From NCBI GenBank assembly GCA_964638895.1, contig CAZWYY010000003.1:29706-93705 (forward strand): a DNA stretch of 64,000 nt. Reading direction: 5' to 3'. The position numbers were made by a program, and so were the translations under genes. Of this stretch, positions 1 to 9,060 are shown piece by piece (positions within the stretch are counted from its first letter, which is position 1; each line of letters starts with the position of its first letter). The DNA is from JAFGGG01 sp964638895. GTDB lineage: Bacteria > Spirochaetota > Spirochaetia > SZUA-6 > RPPD01. The notes under the pieces are model-generated. The model saw only the letters and a list, made by a program, of their open reading frames with translations, searched no databases and was not told where the DNA came from.

Positions 1-612
1 GGCGCGGGCAAAACCACCATTTTTTACATGATAGTGGGTTTTATCAAACCCACCGCGGGTAAAATATTTTTAAACGGCAAGGATATCACGTATCAACCCA
101 TGTATATCAGGGCCCGGGAGGGCATTTCGTACCTTCCCCAGGAAGCATCGATCTTTAAAAAACTGTCCGTTGAGGACAACGTGTGGGCCGTGCTCGAGGT
201 AAGAAGCGATCTGTCAATGAAGCAAAAAAAAGACAAACTGGAGTTTTTACTGGACGAGTTGGGCATAGTGCATATCCGGGAACAGAAGGCGTTCACTCTT
301 TCCGGCGGAGAGAGACGCAGAACCGAAATTGCGCGGGCCCTGGCAATCGAACCCAAGTTTTTGTTATTGGACGAACCCTTTGCCGGTATTGACCCGATTG
401 CGGTTTCGGAAATAAAAAAGATTATCAGGGATCTGTCGGCCAAGGGTATCGGTGTATTGATTACGGATCACAGTGTGCATTATACATTGGAAATTACGGA
501 AAGATCGTATATCATAAACTTGGGTGAAATTGTAACCTGGGGCACAAAGAAACAGCTGCTGAAAAGTAAGATTGCACGCAGTATCTATTTGGGGCATGAT
601 TTTGATATGTAG
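1..612 (+). CDS. lptB: LPS export ABC transporter ATP-binding protein LptB (5' partial)
   Basis: ATPase of the LptB2FGC complex that extracts lipopolysaccharide from the inner membrane. The reading frame is open from base 1 and begins inside the Walker A motif (GAGKTT), so a few dozen N-terminal residues lie upstream of the window. The signature motif LSGGERRR, Walker B LLLDEPFAGIDP and H-loop TDHSVHYTL follow in order. The LSGGERRR form and the TDH-x-V H-loop are typical of LptB rather than of amino-acid or drug transporters. rpoN follows after 73 bases, a pairing common in diderm bacteria. A general ABC ATPase cannot be fully excluded without the missing N-terminus and the lptA/lptC neighbours. 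Confidence 0.9.
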   Translation, partial: GAGKTTIFYMIVGFIKPTAGKIFLNGKDITYQPMYIRAREGISYLPQEASIFKKLSVEDNVWAVLEVRSDLSMKQKKDKLEFLLDELGIVHIREQKAFTLSGGERRRTEIARALAIEPKFLLLDEPFAGIDPIAVSEIKKIIRDLSAKGIGVLITDHSVHYTLEITERSYIINLGEIVTWGTKKQLLKSKIARSIYLGHDFDM

Positions 613-685
613 TAGGGTTAAAATGAGTGGAAAATTAGCGGGATTTAGCGCACAATTAAAATAGAAGTCGCTACGGAGGCATGAG

Positions 686-2083
686 GTGCAGGTACAAAAG
701 CACATTCTAAAACAGGAACAACGACTCAGAATGACGCCTCAGTTATACCAGGCCATAAAAATCATGGCCCTGCCCATACAGGATCTGCGGCTGCGGATAA
801 GACAGGAGATTGAAAAAAACCCGGCCCTGGAGATATTGGAAGACAAAAACGCGGAATCCTTTGATGAGGTTGCTTCAACACCTGGATCGGATGATTATGA
901 TTTTTTCGATGAGACCTCGGATTCGGGGTATATCCGCAACCAACGCAGCGACCTTGAAGATTTAAAGCGCAAATTTATTGAGGGTGTGCTTACCAAGCCG
1001 GAATCCCTGCATGACCACCTGCTCTGGCAGTTGAAACTCCAGCCCATCTCCCAAAAGTGGTTCGCGATCGGTGAGCTCTTAATCCAGAATCTGGATGAAA
1101 ACGGGTTTCACATCGAGCCCCCGGAGCTGCTGGTAAAGGAAGAGGATCTGGATATTCTGTATGAGATGATGAAAATGATTCGCGGTTTTGATCCCGTGGG
1201 CATCTGTACCAGGAATTATAAAGAGGCGCTCCTGGTGCAGATTGAGCATCAAGCGGAGCCGCACCCGGTTGCCTACCAGATTATAGAGCAATGCCTTGAA
1301 CTCTTGGAAAAAGGGAAATACAAAGAGATAATAAAAAAATTGCATATATCCGAGGAAGAGCTTAAAAGCTCTCTCCGTTTTATCGGTACGCTTGATCCGC
1401 TTCCCGGGCGCAACTTTTACACGGAAGCCCCCAAATATGTAATCCCCGATGTCAGGGTTACCATCAAAGAAGGGGAGTTTCATATAATTCTCAACGATGA
1501 GGACATCCCGGTGCTGGGGATAAACCCGTTTTTCAATAAGATTAAAAGCAGCACCCGGGCGGGGGAGGAGAAGGACGCTAAAACCTTCGTTACCTCAAGT
1601 ATAAACGAGGCCAAATGGTTTATTAAAAGCATAAACCAGCGCAACAGCACCCTGCTGAAGGTCTGTAAGGCCGTTGTGGAGTTCCAGCGGGAGTTTTTTA
1701 GGAAAGGGCCGAAATATCTTATACCATTGACGCTCAAGGATATTTCACAGGAGATCGGGGTTCATGAGGCCACGGTCTCACGGATTACAAACGGAAAGTA
1801 TATCCAAACCGAATACGGTATCTTCGAATTAAAATATTTTTTTACCAACTCAATTTCCGGATCAGGCTCAACCGGCTCCCGTTTTTCAAAAGAGGGCGTA
1901 AAACAGGTTGTCAAGGAAATAATTCTTAATGAAGGCGGAGCGGAAAATTTGAGTGACAGCAGAATTATGGAAATCCTGGCCAATAAGGGGATAAAAATAG
2001 CCAGAAGAACGGTTTCTAAATACAGAAAGGAGTTGGGGATCATGTCATCCTTTCAACGTAAAAAAATGGAGGAAGAAATATGA
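686..2083 (+). CDS. rpoN: RNA polymerase sigma-54 factor
   Basis: Alternative sigma factor that recognises -24/-12 promoters and needs an AAA+ activator to open DNA. The 465-residue length is normal. Region I is Gln/Leu rich (residues 8-45, with MTPQLYQAIKIMALP), an acidic linker (50-90) and the core-binding domain follow, then a helix-turn-helix near 355-375 and the C-terminal RpoN box ARRTVSKYRKELGI. Translation starts at GTG 686, preceded by GGAGG at 675-679; the ATG at 681 is in another frame. The 3' end overlaps hpf by 4 bases. Its probable partner activator, NtrX, lies 4 kb downstream, and a matching promoter precedes glnA. Confidence 0.97.
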   Translation: MQVQKHILKQEQRLRMTPQLYQAIKIMALPIQDLRLRIRQEIEKNPALEILEDKNAESFDEVASTPGSDDYDFFDETSDSGYIRNQRSDLEDLKRKFIEGVLTKPESLHDHLLWQLKLQPISQKWFAIGELLIQNLDENGFHIEPPELLVKEEDLDILYEMMKMIRGFDPVGICTRNYKEALLVQIEHQAEPHPVAYQIIEQCLELLEKGKYKEIIKKLHISEEELKSSLRFIGTLDPLPGRNFYTEAPKYVIPDVRVTIKEGEFHIILNDEDIPVLGINPFFNKIKSSTRAGEEKDAKTFVTSSINEAKWFIKSINQRNSTLLKVCKAVVEFQREFFRKGPKYLIPLTLKDISQEIGVHEATVSRITNGKYIQTEYGIFELKYFFTNSISGSGSTGSRFSKEGVKQVVKEIILNEGGAENLSDSRIMEILANKGIKIARRTVSKYRKELGIMSSFQRKKMEEEI

Positions 2084-2370
2084 ATGTAGAGATAAGGGGC
2101 GTGCATTACAATATCTCGGATGAGGAGAAAGAGGCTATTGAAAAGAAATTGCACAGGATCGATTTTATCAAGGACAAGGTTGTGGATATCATTTTTTGCA
2201 TTGTTAAGGAAAAAAAGGATTTTAAGCTTGAGGTTTCGATTTCATTCCGTTGGGGTACGTCCGCGTATCTGCATGTCCGCGATTTCAGCATCACCGACGG
2301 TATTGATAAATTATTTAATAAGCTTGAAATAAAAATAAGTAAAGAGAAAGAAAAAAAACAGGAGCATTAA
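2080..2370 (+). CDS. hpf: Ribosome hibernation promoting factor, short form
   Basis: Small ribosome-binding protein (sigma-54 modulation protein/YfiA family) that protects idle ribosomes. At 96 residues it is the short form, with no C-terminal dimerisation domain. The family beta-alpha-beta fold is visible: an N-terminal VEIRGVHYNISDEEKEAIEKK segment and a C-terminal lysine-rich helix. Its ATG overlaps the rpoN stop in an ATGA arrangement, so translation is probably coupled. An rpoN-hpf pair is a classic arrangement. Eleven bases separate it from hprK. Confidence 0.9.
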   Translation: MNVEIRGVHYNISDEEKEAIEKKLHRIDFIKDKVVDIIFCIVKEKKDFKLEVSISFRWGTSAYLHVRDFSITDGIDKLFNKLEIKISKEKEKKQEH

Positions 2371-2381
2371 GGGGAAGGTTC

Positions 2382-3356
2382 ATGGAGAAGTTTACGGTAC
2401 TTGATCTACTGCAGCTTGATTTGAAGGAACACGACGCATTGGGTCTGAAATGCATCGGCGGCAGGCCCGGACTGATCAGGGAGATAAAAATGCCCGAGTT
2501 GAACAGGCCCGGTCTGGCCTTAAGCGGTTTTTACGACAGTTTTGCCGAACAGCGTCTGCATATCTTCGGCAGGGGAGAGACAGCGTATTTGTGTAAACTG
2601 GAGAAAGAAAACAAGCTTGAGAACATTAAAAAACTGTTTTCATACACGCTGCCCTGCTGTGTTTTTACCAACGGCCTTGAGCCGCCGCCCAAGTTTTTCA
2701 TGCTGGCTGAGGAATCGGGCTGCCCCGTGCTGCAGACCGATCTTACCTCATCTGAATTCTCCGCCAGGGTCATGCGGGTGTTAAGTAATATTTTCGCACC
2801 CAAAAAGAATGTACACGGTGTGCTGGTTGAGGTGTTCGGCATAGGTGTGCTGATCCAGGGTGAAAGCGGCGTGGGCAAGAGTGAAATCGCATTGGAGCTT
2901 ATCGAACGCGGACACAGGTTGGTTGCCGATGACGCGGTTGAGGTGAGATGTGTGGGCGGTAACTTCCTGATGGGAAAGGGCGTAAACGTCATCGCCAGCC
3001 ATCACATGGAAATCAGGGGATTGGGTATCATAAATGTTACCCATCTGTTCGGTGTGGGGGCAATCAGGGACAAAAAGCAGATCCAGCTTATTGTCCAATT
3101 GGAGGAGTGGGACACCACCAAAACTTATGATCGGATCGGTTCGGAAGACAGCACCATAGAGCTTCTAGGTGTGGCCGTTCCTTACCTGCAGATACCGGTA
3201 AAACCCGGAAGGAATATTCCCATCATAATTGAGACCGGCGCCATGAACGAGCGATTAAAAAAGTTGGGGTACCACTCGGCCAAGGAATTCAACAGGAGTA
3301 TTATGAACTGGCTGGAAACGGAGAGGGCCCGCTCCGTATATTTTGAAAGTCAATAA
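2382..3356 (+). CDS. hprK: HPr kinase/phosphorylase
   Basis: Bifunctional enzyme that phosphorylates HPr on Ser46 with ATP or pyrophosphate and reverses the reaction. At 324 residues it has the usual length. The N-terminal regulatory domain covers about 1-135. The catalytic domain has the conserved His145 region (VHGVLVEVFG), the P-loop GESGVGKS at 160-167 and the family signature HHMEIRGLGIINV at 207-219. It overlaps the next frame, and its substrate HPr is encoded directly downstream. No PTS enzyme I or EII gene is visible here, so the pair may serve regulation rather than sugar uptake. Confidence 0.96.
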   Translation: MEKFTVLDLLQLDLKEHDALGLKCIGGRPGLIREIKMPELNRPGLALSGFYDSFAEQRLHIFGRGETAYLCKLEKENKLENIKKLFSYTLPCCVFTNGLEPPPKFFMLAEESGCPVLQTDLTSSEFSARVMRVLSNIFAPKKNVHGVLVEVFGIGVLIQGESGVGKSEIALELIERGHRLVADDAVEVRCVGGNFLMGKGVNVIASHHMEIRGLGIINVTHLFGVGAIRDKKQIQLIVQLEEWDTTKTYDRIGSEDSTIELLGVAVPYLQIPVKPGRNIPIIIETGAMNERLKKLGYHSAKEFNRSIMNWLETERARSVYFESQ

Positions 3357-3369
3357 TCTCATCATTACC

Positions 3370-3636
3370 ATGAAAGAAAAGGTAGTAGTTGTAACCAACA
3401 GAGCCGGAATTCATGCCCGACCCGCCGCGTTATTGGTGCAAACGGCCAGTCAGTACGCGTCTTCGGTGTTTTTAGAACGTGATAATGAAAGGGTCAATGG
3501 AAAATCCATTATGGGTGTGATAACTTTGGGAGCGGTATATAATTCGGAAATCAAAATAATCGTTGATGGTAAAGACGAGGAGAAGGCTCTTGAATCATTG
3601 AGCTCGCTGTTCGAGAGAAAATTTGAAGAATCCTGA
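3370..3636 (+). CDS. ptsH: Phosphocarrier protein HPr
   Basis: Small phosphocarrier and regulator. I chose ATG 3370 because it gives an 88-residue protein in which the active histidine falls at His15 (RAGIHARPAA) and the HprK target at Ser46 (GKSIMGVITLGA), exactly the family numbering. An in-frame ATG at 3343 would overlap hprK and add nine non-family residues; neither start has a good ribosome binding site. With both His15 and Ser46 kept, the protein can take both phosphorylations. It sits between hprK and the ntrYX genes, which suggests an NPr-like link to nitrogen control; this is inference. Confidence 0.93.
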   Translation: MKEKVVVVTNRAGIHARPAALLVQTASQYASSVFLERDNERVNGKSIMGVITLGAVYNSEIKIIVDGKDEEKALESLSSLFERKFEES

Positions 3637-4195
3637 CGGTATTAAATTTGTTTTACCCCTTTTATTTAGTTTATGCCTGTTTGTAGCGGTTTTCCCCCAG
3701 GAAAATCAGATTTACCTGGAGATTCGGCCGCAGCTGCAACCTGAAAGGCCGGGTATATCTGTTTTTTTCAGCACCGTACATGGGGAGGCCATACGTGAGG
3801 CGCTTGATCAGGGTCTGAAATCCCAGATTTTTTTTTATATAAGGCTTTACCGAAAAGCGGAAGGCTTGTTTGCCTTTCTGGGCGATCACCTGATCGCGGA
3901 GTATTCACCATGGTATACGGGATACCGGGATTTTTTTAATGAAGAGTATGTCTTGCAAAGAGCGGACGGCAAAACCTTCGGGTTTAAGGAATTTGAAGAG
4001 TTTCTGCAGGAGTTTTTTACACTTCGTGATTTCATGCTCTGGGGTATGGAAGAATCCTCCCTTTCGGGGTATTATGTGCAGGTGATGGTACAGCTTGATT
4101 CCGTTAAACTTGTTACCCCTTTTACCATACTTTCTCTTTTATCCTTTGAGGGCAGGTTCACTACAGGTTGGATAAAAAAAGAACTGACACCGTAA
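3623..4195 (+). CDS. DUF4390-like secreted protein
   Basis: Uncharacterised 190-residue protein with an N-terminal hydrophobic segment (about residues 8-25, VLPLLFSLCLFVAVF) that acts as a signal peptide or anchor. The rest looks like the DUF4390 family, which is often found next to ntrY/ntrX; this is family recognition by eye, not a search. Translation probably starts at TTG 3623 with a GAGAG-type site just before it, overlapping ptsH by 14 bases. The gene ends 13 bases before ntrY. Its function is unknown; a periplasmic partner of the NtrY sensor is a reasonable guess from context only. Confidence 0.7.
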   Translation: MKNPDGIKFVLPLLFSLCLFVAVFPQENQIYLEIRPQLQPERPGISVFFSTVHGEAIREALDQGLKSQIFFYIRLYRKAEGLFAFLGDHLIAEYSPWYTGYRDFFNEEYVLQRADGKTFGFKEFEEFLQEFFTLRDFMLWGMEESSLSGYYVQVMVQLDSVKLVTPFTILSLLSFEGRFTTGWIKKELTP

Positions 4196-4208
4196 AGGAC
4201 GGCGGGAA

Positions 4209-5999
4209 ATGAGGATAAGAGGTTCCGGCCACGCATCTTCGATCGTTCTCATTGTACTTGTAATCTTCTATATCCTGCTGATAGGTATTATCATCCTCTT
4301 TTTCCAGCAGATAATACTCACCATGTATAAAAGCAACCCGTTTACCAATATAATGATTATCGGTATAATCATTATTCTTCCGGTCAGCCTGCTTGTCGCC
4401 ATCATATACAGCCTGGTACGGCTTTTACGGGAGCGGGCCTTGAAAAAATCAGGGGCGCGGTTTAAAACCAGACTGATCCTGTTCTTTAGTTTCATCGCCC
4501 TGCTTGCGGCCGTTCCCCAGACTACGCTTTCGGTGACGTTTATCAACTCGGTTGTCAACTCCGAGTTTGTCTCACGTCTAAACGAGGTGGTGGACAATGC
4601 CTGGAGTATTGCGGTTGATTACTACACTAGTAAATCCAGGAACCTGGAAACATTCGGGAAAAGCAGTCTTTTGCCGTATATCCTGAGGCAACTGCCGTAC
4701 AACCCCGAACAAACCTGGACCTCACTACATAATGCCAATCCGGAGATACAGTTTTTACAGGTGTTCGGGCCGGATAATAAAGAGATGCTGTTTAAGTTCT
4801 CAAACCCTGTTGCCGAAGCTGCGCGTATCAGCGATTTTTCCAGCGTATCCGGACAACTCGGTAAACTGCCCAAGGATGAGCGCGGGGATATCAGTATCTT
4901 CCGGTACTTATGTAAGGTGCCCTACGGAAATAAAAGCTACTATGCCCTGTTCGGGCTTGTGCTTCCCAGGGGATTTGATCAAAAAACCAAACAGTTGGCC
5001 GAATCCAGGGAGTTCTTTGCGCAGTTGTCCAGATATAAGGATATTTTTGAGGTGGTGATAGTCATTTTTTATTCACTCTTTTCATTTCCCATTTTATTGC
5101 TGGCGATTCTTGTAAGTTTTTTCCTGGCCGAAGAGATTGTACGGCCCATTTTTAACCTTGAGGAAGCTACTGAAAGGGTTGCGCAGGGGGATTTTTCCAT
5201 CCGTATTCTGTCCCGTTCCGGTGATGAGCTATCAAACCTGATTCAGTCGTTCAACAGGATGGTGTCCGAGCTTGAGATCTCCAAGAAAAAACTCCTTCAG
5301 GCGGAGAAGATCGCTGCCTGGCAGGAGATAGCCAAACGTCTGGCCCATGAAATAAAGAATCCCTTAACACCTATTAAATTATCAGCGGAGCGTATTCAGA
5401 AGAAATATGAAGAAGAAAATCACGGCAACCAGAAAGAGCTGAAAAAAGTGATTGAATCTTCCGTTTCGGCCATCATCGGCGAAGTACAAAATCTCAACAA
5501 GCTGCTGAAGGATTTTAGTGATTTTGCCAAACTGCCGGAACCCAAGCGTGACAACGTGAACCTAAAGAAACTTATCAGGGAGGCCGTGGCCCTCTACCGT
5601 AATACCGCGTCAAATATCCGTTTTGATATTAAAAATATTGACCAAACTACCACGGTGTTTATCGATTATAACCAGTTCAAGCAGGTTTTTGCCAACCTGA
5701 TCATCAATGCGGTGCAGGCCATGCCCGGTGGCGGCCTGATTTTTATCCGCGCGGACCTTGTCAAAAAAGAAAAAACGAATTACTGTAGAATACAGGTACA
5801 GGACAGCGGTGACGGCATTGATGAAACCATAAAACAGTCGATATTTGATCCGTATTTCACCACGAAAAGGGGGGGTGCGGGTTTGGGACTCTCCATTGTG
5901 GAGAGGATTGTGTTTGATCACAAAGGCAATATATGGTTTGAAAGCCGGAAGGGCAGGGGGACGACATTTTTCATAGATATTCCGATGGAGCAGGACTAA
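4209..5999 (+). CDS. ntrY: Sensor histidine kinase NtrY
   Basis: Membrane histidine kinase of the NtrY/NtrX nitrogen and redox control pair. Two membrane helices lie near 10-65, another near 95-110, then an extracytoplasmic sensing region to about 280, a further helix near 285-310 and a HAMP linker (310-365). The H-box LAHEIKNPLTPIKLS places the phospho-accepting His at 380. The ATPase domain shows the N-box NLIINAVQAM, G1 DSGDGID and G2 GGAGLGLSI. The 596-residue length is in the normal range. It follows the DUF4390 gene after 13 bases and ends one base before ntrX. Confidence 0.92.
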   Translation: MRIRGSGHASSIVLIVLVIFYILLIGIIILFFQQIILTMYKSNPFTNIMIIGIIIILPVSLLVAIIYSLVRLLRERALKKSGARFKTRLILFFSFIALLAAVPQTTLSVTFINSVVNSEFVSRLNEVVDNAWSIAVDYYTSKSRNLETFGKSSLLPYILRQLPYNPEQTWTSLHNANPEIQFLQVFGPDNKEMLFKFSNPVAEAARISDFSSVSGQLGKLPKDERGDISIFRYLCKVPYGNKSYYALFGLVLPRGFDQKTKQLAESREFFAQLSRYKDIFEVVIVIFYSLFSFPILLLAILVSFFLAEEIVRPIFNLEEATERVAQGDFSIRILSRSGDELSNLIQSFNRMVSELEISKKKLLQAEKIAAWQEIAKRLAHEIKNPLTPIKLSAERIQKKYEEENHGNQKELKKVIESSVSAIIGEVQNLNKLLKDFSDFAKLPEPKRDNVNLKKLIREAVALYRNTASNIRFDIKNIDQTTTVFIDYNQFKQVFANLIINAVQAMPGGGLIFIRADLVKKEKTNYCRIQVQDSGDGIDETIKQSIFDPYFTTKRGGAGLGLSIVERIVFDHKGNIWFESRKGRGTTFFIDIPMEQD

Positions 6000-6000
6000 G

Positions 6001-7365
6001 ATGCCCTCTATTCTGATAATAGATGACGAACAGGGTATACGCACGGTACTCAAGGATGTGTTGGAGGATGAGGGATACGATGTCATCCTGGCCGAGGACG
6101 GCTACCAGGGCCTCTCCCGGATGCAGACACATCCCGTGGACCTTGTTATCCTGGATGTATGGCTGCCCAATATGGGCGGTATAGACGTACTTAAAAAATT
6201 AAAGGAAGATTACTCGGATATTGAGGTTGTGATTATATCCGGCCATGCGAATATCGATATCGCCGTAAAGGCCGTAAAAATGGGTGCTTTTGATTTTCTG
6301 GAAAAACCGCTTTCCCTGGAACGGGTTATCACCGTAGTACGAAACGCGCTTGCCCTGGAAGATCTGCGTAAGGAAAACCGGAATCTGAAAAACTCCATCT
6401 TCATGGAAGACCGGATGATCGGTGGAAGCCGGGCCATGGAAAAAATCCATGAACTCATTGAGCAGAGCGCCGATTCCGACGCCCGCATCCTTATCCTGGG
6501 TGAAAACGGCACGGGCAAGGAACTGGTGGCCAGGGCCATTCATATGAAGAGTAAAAGGGCCTTCGGCCCGTTTATCGAGGTAAACTGCGCCGCCATACCC
6601 GATACATTGATTGAAAGTGAGTTGTTCGGACATGAAAAGGGTTCGTTCACCAATGCCTTTTCCAGGCGCAAGGGCAAGTTCGAGCTGGCGCACAGGGGCA
6701 GCCTGTTTCTGGACGAGGTTGCGGATCTGTCCTTAAGCGCCCAGGCCAAGGTGCTGCGGGTGATTCAGGAGCTGATATTTGAGAGAATCGGCGGGGAAGA
6801 ACAGATTTCGGTGGACGTAAGGCTTATTGCGGCCACCAATAAAAATATCGAAGAGGAGATCAAGGCGGGCAGGTTCAGGGAGGATCTGTATTTCCGTTTG
6901 AATGTCATACCCATTATTATTCCCCCCCTGCGTGAGCGTATCGAGGACCTTGATGAGCTGATTGCGTATTTCATGCAAAAATACAGGCATCCTAAATACG
7001 CCGAGCCCAAAAAAATCTCCGGTGAGGCCTTGAAAATACTGAAATCCTACCACTGGCCGGGGAATATTAGGGAATTAAAGAACTTCATGGAACGCATCAA
7101 TATAATGACCGAGGAGCAGTTTATTACCCCGGAAACCGTCAATCAATACCTGGGCGCCAAGGCACCGGAAAAAGCGGATTCATCATTGGATGATTTTTCC
7201 GACATGAAATTGAATGAGGCCAAGGATTCTTTTGAAAAGGAGTTTATTCTCCAGAAACTCAAGGATAATGAGTATAATATTTCCAAAACAGCCGAGATTC
7301 TGGGGTTGTATCCCAGCAATTTACATAATAAAATAAAAAAGTTGGGAATAAAAATAAAGAGGTGA
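6001..7365 (+). CDS. ntrX: Sigma-54-dependent response regulator NtrX
   Basis: Response regulator activating sigma-54 promoters. The receiver domain (1-120) has the phospho-acceptor Asp52 in LVILDVWLP. The AAA+ domain (about 140-370) has Walker A GENGTGKE at 167-174 and Walker B SLFLDEV. The C-terminal Fis-type helix-turn-helix ends the protein (NISKTAEILGLYPSNLHNKIKKLGI). The sigma-54 contact loop reads GSFTNA at 214-219 instead of the usual GAFTGA; Phe and Thr, the main contact residues, are kept. The gene follows ntrY after one base and precedes lexA by 6 bases. A close NtrC relative is the alternative, but the NtrY neighbour argues for NtrX. Confidence 0.92.
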   Translation: MPSILIIDDEQGIRTVLKDVLEDEGYDVILAEDGYQGLSRMQTHPVDLVILDVWLPNMGGIDVLKKLKEDYSDIEVVIISGHANIDIAVKAVKMGAFDFLEKPLSLERVITVVRNALALEDLRKENRNLKNSIFMEDRMIGGSRAMEKIHELIEQSADSDARILILGENGTGKELVARAIHMKSKRAFGPFIEVNCAAIPDTLIESELFGHEKGSFTNAFSRRKGKFELAHRGSLFLDEVADLSLSAQAKVLRVIQELIFERIGGEEQISVDVRLIAATNKNIEEEIKAGRFREDLYFRLNVIPIIIPPLRERIEDLDELIAYFMQKYRHPKYAEPKKISGEALKILKSYHWPGNIRELKNFMERINIMTEEQFITPETVNQYLGAKAPEKADSSLDDFSDMKLNEAKDSFEKEFILQKLKDNEYNISKTAEILGLYPSNLHNKIKKLGIKIKR

Positions 7366-7371
7366 TGATAA

Positions 7372-7977
7372 ATGAAGGGATTAACTAAAAGACAGCATGA
7401 TGTTCTTGAATTTATCAAATCGTATATTACCTCGCACAAGTTTCCTCCCACGATCAGGGAGGTGGCCGAATATTTCAAAATTTCGGTTAAGGGCAGCTAC
7501 GACCATATCAAGGCTCTGGAAAAAAAGAAATATATCAAATGCAATGTCAACCGCTCACGCGCCATCGAGGTAATCCTGGATGAGAGACACGGAAACGGAA
7601 CGGTCATCCCGGTTCCCATTCTGGGGAATGTGGCCGCCGGAAAACCACTGTTCGCGGAAGAGAACTTTGAGGGCGTGGTAAAGGTACCCGAGCAGTATAT
7701 CGGGAAGGGTAAACATTTTGCGCTTAATGTGAAAGGCGACAGCATGCAGGATGCCGGAATTATGGACGGGGATATCGCGATCATAAACCACCAGAACCAT
7801 GCGGAGAACGGCGACATTATTGTGGCGGTGATTGATGAGGCCGTTACCCTGAAGCGGTTTTTTAAAGAAAAGAACCGTATCATGCTTAAAGCGGAGAACA
7901 AGGCGTTTCCTCCCATCTATTCCCAAAATATCAGAATCCTGGGCAGACTGTCTTATTTGATCAGAAAATATGAGTAA
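7372..7977 (+). CDS. lexA: SOS repressor LexA
   Basis: Transcriptional repressor of the DNA-damage response that cleaves itself when RecA is active. The winged helix-turn-helix covers residues 1-65 (LTKRQHDVLEFIKSYI, PPTIREVAEYF). The cleavage site is Ala89-Gly90 in GNVAAGKPLF. The catalytic pair is Ser124 (KGDSMQDAG) and Lys161 (AVTLKRFF). The 201-residue length is normal. A GAGGTGAT ribosome binding site just precedes the ATG, overlapping the end of ntrX. I saw no LexA box near it, and the gene is probably read from the upstream operon. It overlaps holA by 8 bases. Confidence 0.95.
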   Translation: MKGLTKRQHDVLEFIKSYITSHKFPPTIREVAEYFKISVKGSYDHIKALEKKKYIKCNVNRSRAIEVILDERHGNGTVIPVPILGNVAAGKPLFAEENFEGVVKVPEQYIGKGKHFALNVKGDSMQDAGIMDGDIAIINHQNHAENGDIIVAVIDEAVTLKRFFKEKNRIMLKAENKAFPPIYSQNIRILGRLSYLIRKYE

Positions 7978-8959
7978 TAAGCCTTCGATCTACCTACTGC
8001 TGGGCCCCGAACTGGGCGACAAAGAGGAGTATATTACCCGGCTCATGTCCGTGCTTACGGGGCAGAAAGGCAGGGAACCCGAGGTTTTCAAATATTTCCC
8101 GTACGATATAAACATGGTTGATGTGATCAGCCTGCTCAACAACGGCATGCTGTTTTCGGAACATAAGATTGTTATTATCGAAAACATACATGATTTAAAG
8201 AAGAGTGACGTGAACGCCCTGCTTGAATACTGCCGGAATCCCTCTTCCTTCTCCACCCTTATATTATGTTCTGACCAGGTAAAAAGCCCGGACGGTCGCC
8301 TGGAAAAGGCCGTACCCGCGGAAAACAAAAAAATATTCTGGGAGCTTTTTGAAAACCAGAAAAAAGGCTGGATAGTCAATTTCTTTAAAAAACATGATAT
8401 CACGCTTGAAGATGACGCGCTTGATTTTTTGGTGGAGGTAGTGGAAACCAATACCAAAAACATGCGCCAGGAATGTGCACGCCTGGCGGATTTTTTTGAC
8501 AGGGGCGCGCGTATTAAATACGGCGATATTGAGAATTTTATTTATCATAGCAAGGAAGAGAACGTATTTACTCTCGGCGACAGGATTCTGCAACGGGATT
8601 TTATGCAGGCCATGGAAATCCTGCAGAAGATACTACTTTCTAAAGATGATGACCCGATCAGGATAATAAGCGGTATTCTCTGGCAGATACGACTGCTCCT
8701 GGCCTTTGAAACCCAGCTTGAACAGGGGTTCCGGGCGGAGGAGATTTTCAAGCGGCTTAATATTAAAGGGAAAAGGCGGCAGGCCGTATTGTTCGTAGGA
8801 AGGAAAAACTATTCAAAAGATGAACTGGAGCTGATTATCATGCTTACCGCGCAGTTTGAGGTTCTGCTGCGCAGTATGGGACAAGAGTTGCATTCATTGC
8901 TGCTTGAGCTTTTCTTATATTCGATTATTGTAAAAGGAGGCAAACCTACGATAATGTAA
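7970..8959 (+). CDS. holA: DNA polymerase III delta subunit
   Basis: Clamp-loader delta subunit that opens the beta clamp. The 329-residue length and three-domain layout fit: an N-terminal degenerate AAA+ domain starting with PSIYLLLGPELGDKEEY, an EVIDEN-like HKIVIIENIHDLKKSD strand near 65-80, the LVEVVETNTKNMRQECARLADF helix pair typical of HolA, and a helical C-terminal domain. The ATG lies inside the last codons of lexA (ATGAGTAA), so translation is coupled. It is the last gene of the long plus-strand block that begins upstream of the window; no terminator hairpin is visible after it. Confidence 0.88.
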   Translation: MSNKPSIYLLLGPELGDKEEYITRLMSVLTGQKGREPEVFKYFPYDINMVDVISLLNNGMLFSEHKIVIIENIHDLKKSDVNALLEYCRNPSSFSTLILCSDQVKSPDGRLEKAVPAENKKIFWELFENQKKGWIVNFFKKHDITLEDDALDFLVEVVETNTKNMRQECARLADFFDRGARIKYGDIENFIYHSKEENVFTLGDRILQRDFMQAMEILQKILLSKDDDPIRIISGILWQIRLLLAFETQLEQGFRAEEIFKRLNIKGKRRQAVLFVGRKNYSKDELELIIMLTAQFEVLLRSMGQELHSLLLELFLYSIIVKGGKPTIM

Positions 8960-9060
8960 GATAAATGGCAAAAAAGATACAAAAATGTATGTAATCATGT
9001 CTTAGTGCCTGTCCGTACGTATAATTATATATAATAACATAAGTTATGTGTAGCAACAGT

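Noticed and set aside
9020..9025. TATAAT hexamer upstream of glnA as a sigma-70 promoter
   Set aside because: No -35 element at 16-18 bases; the region is simply AT-rich.
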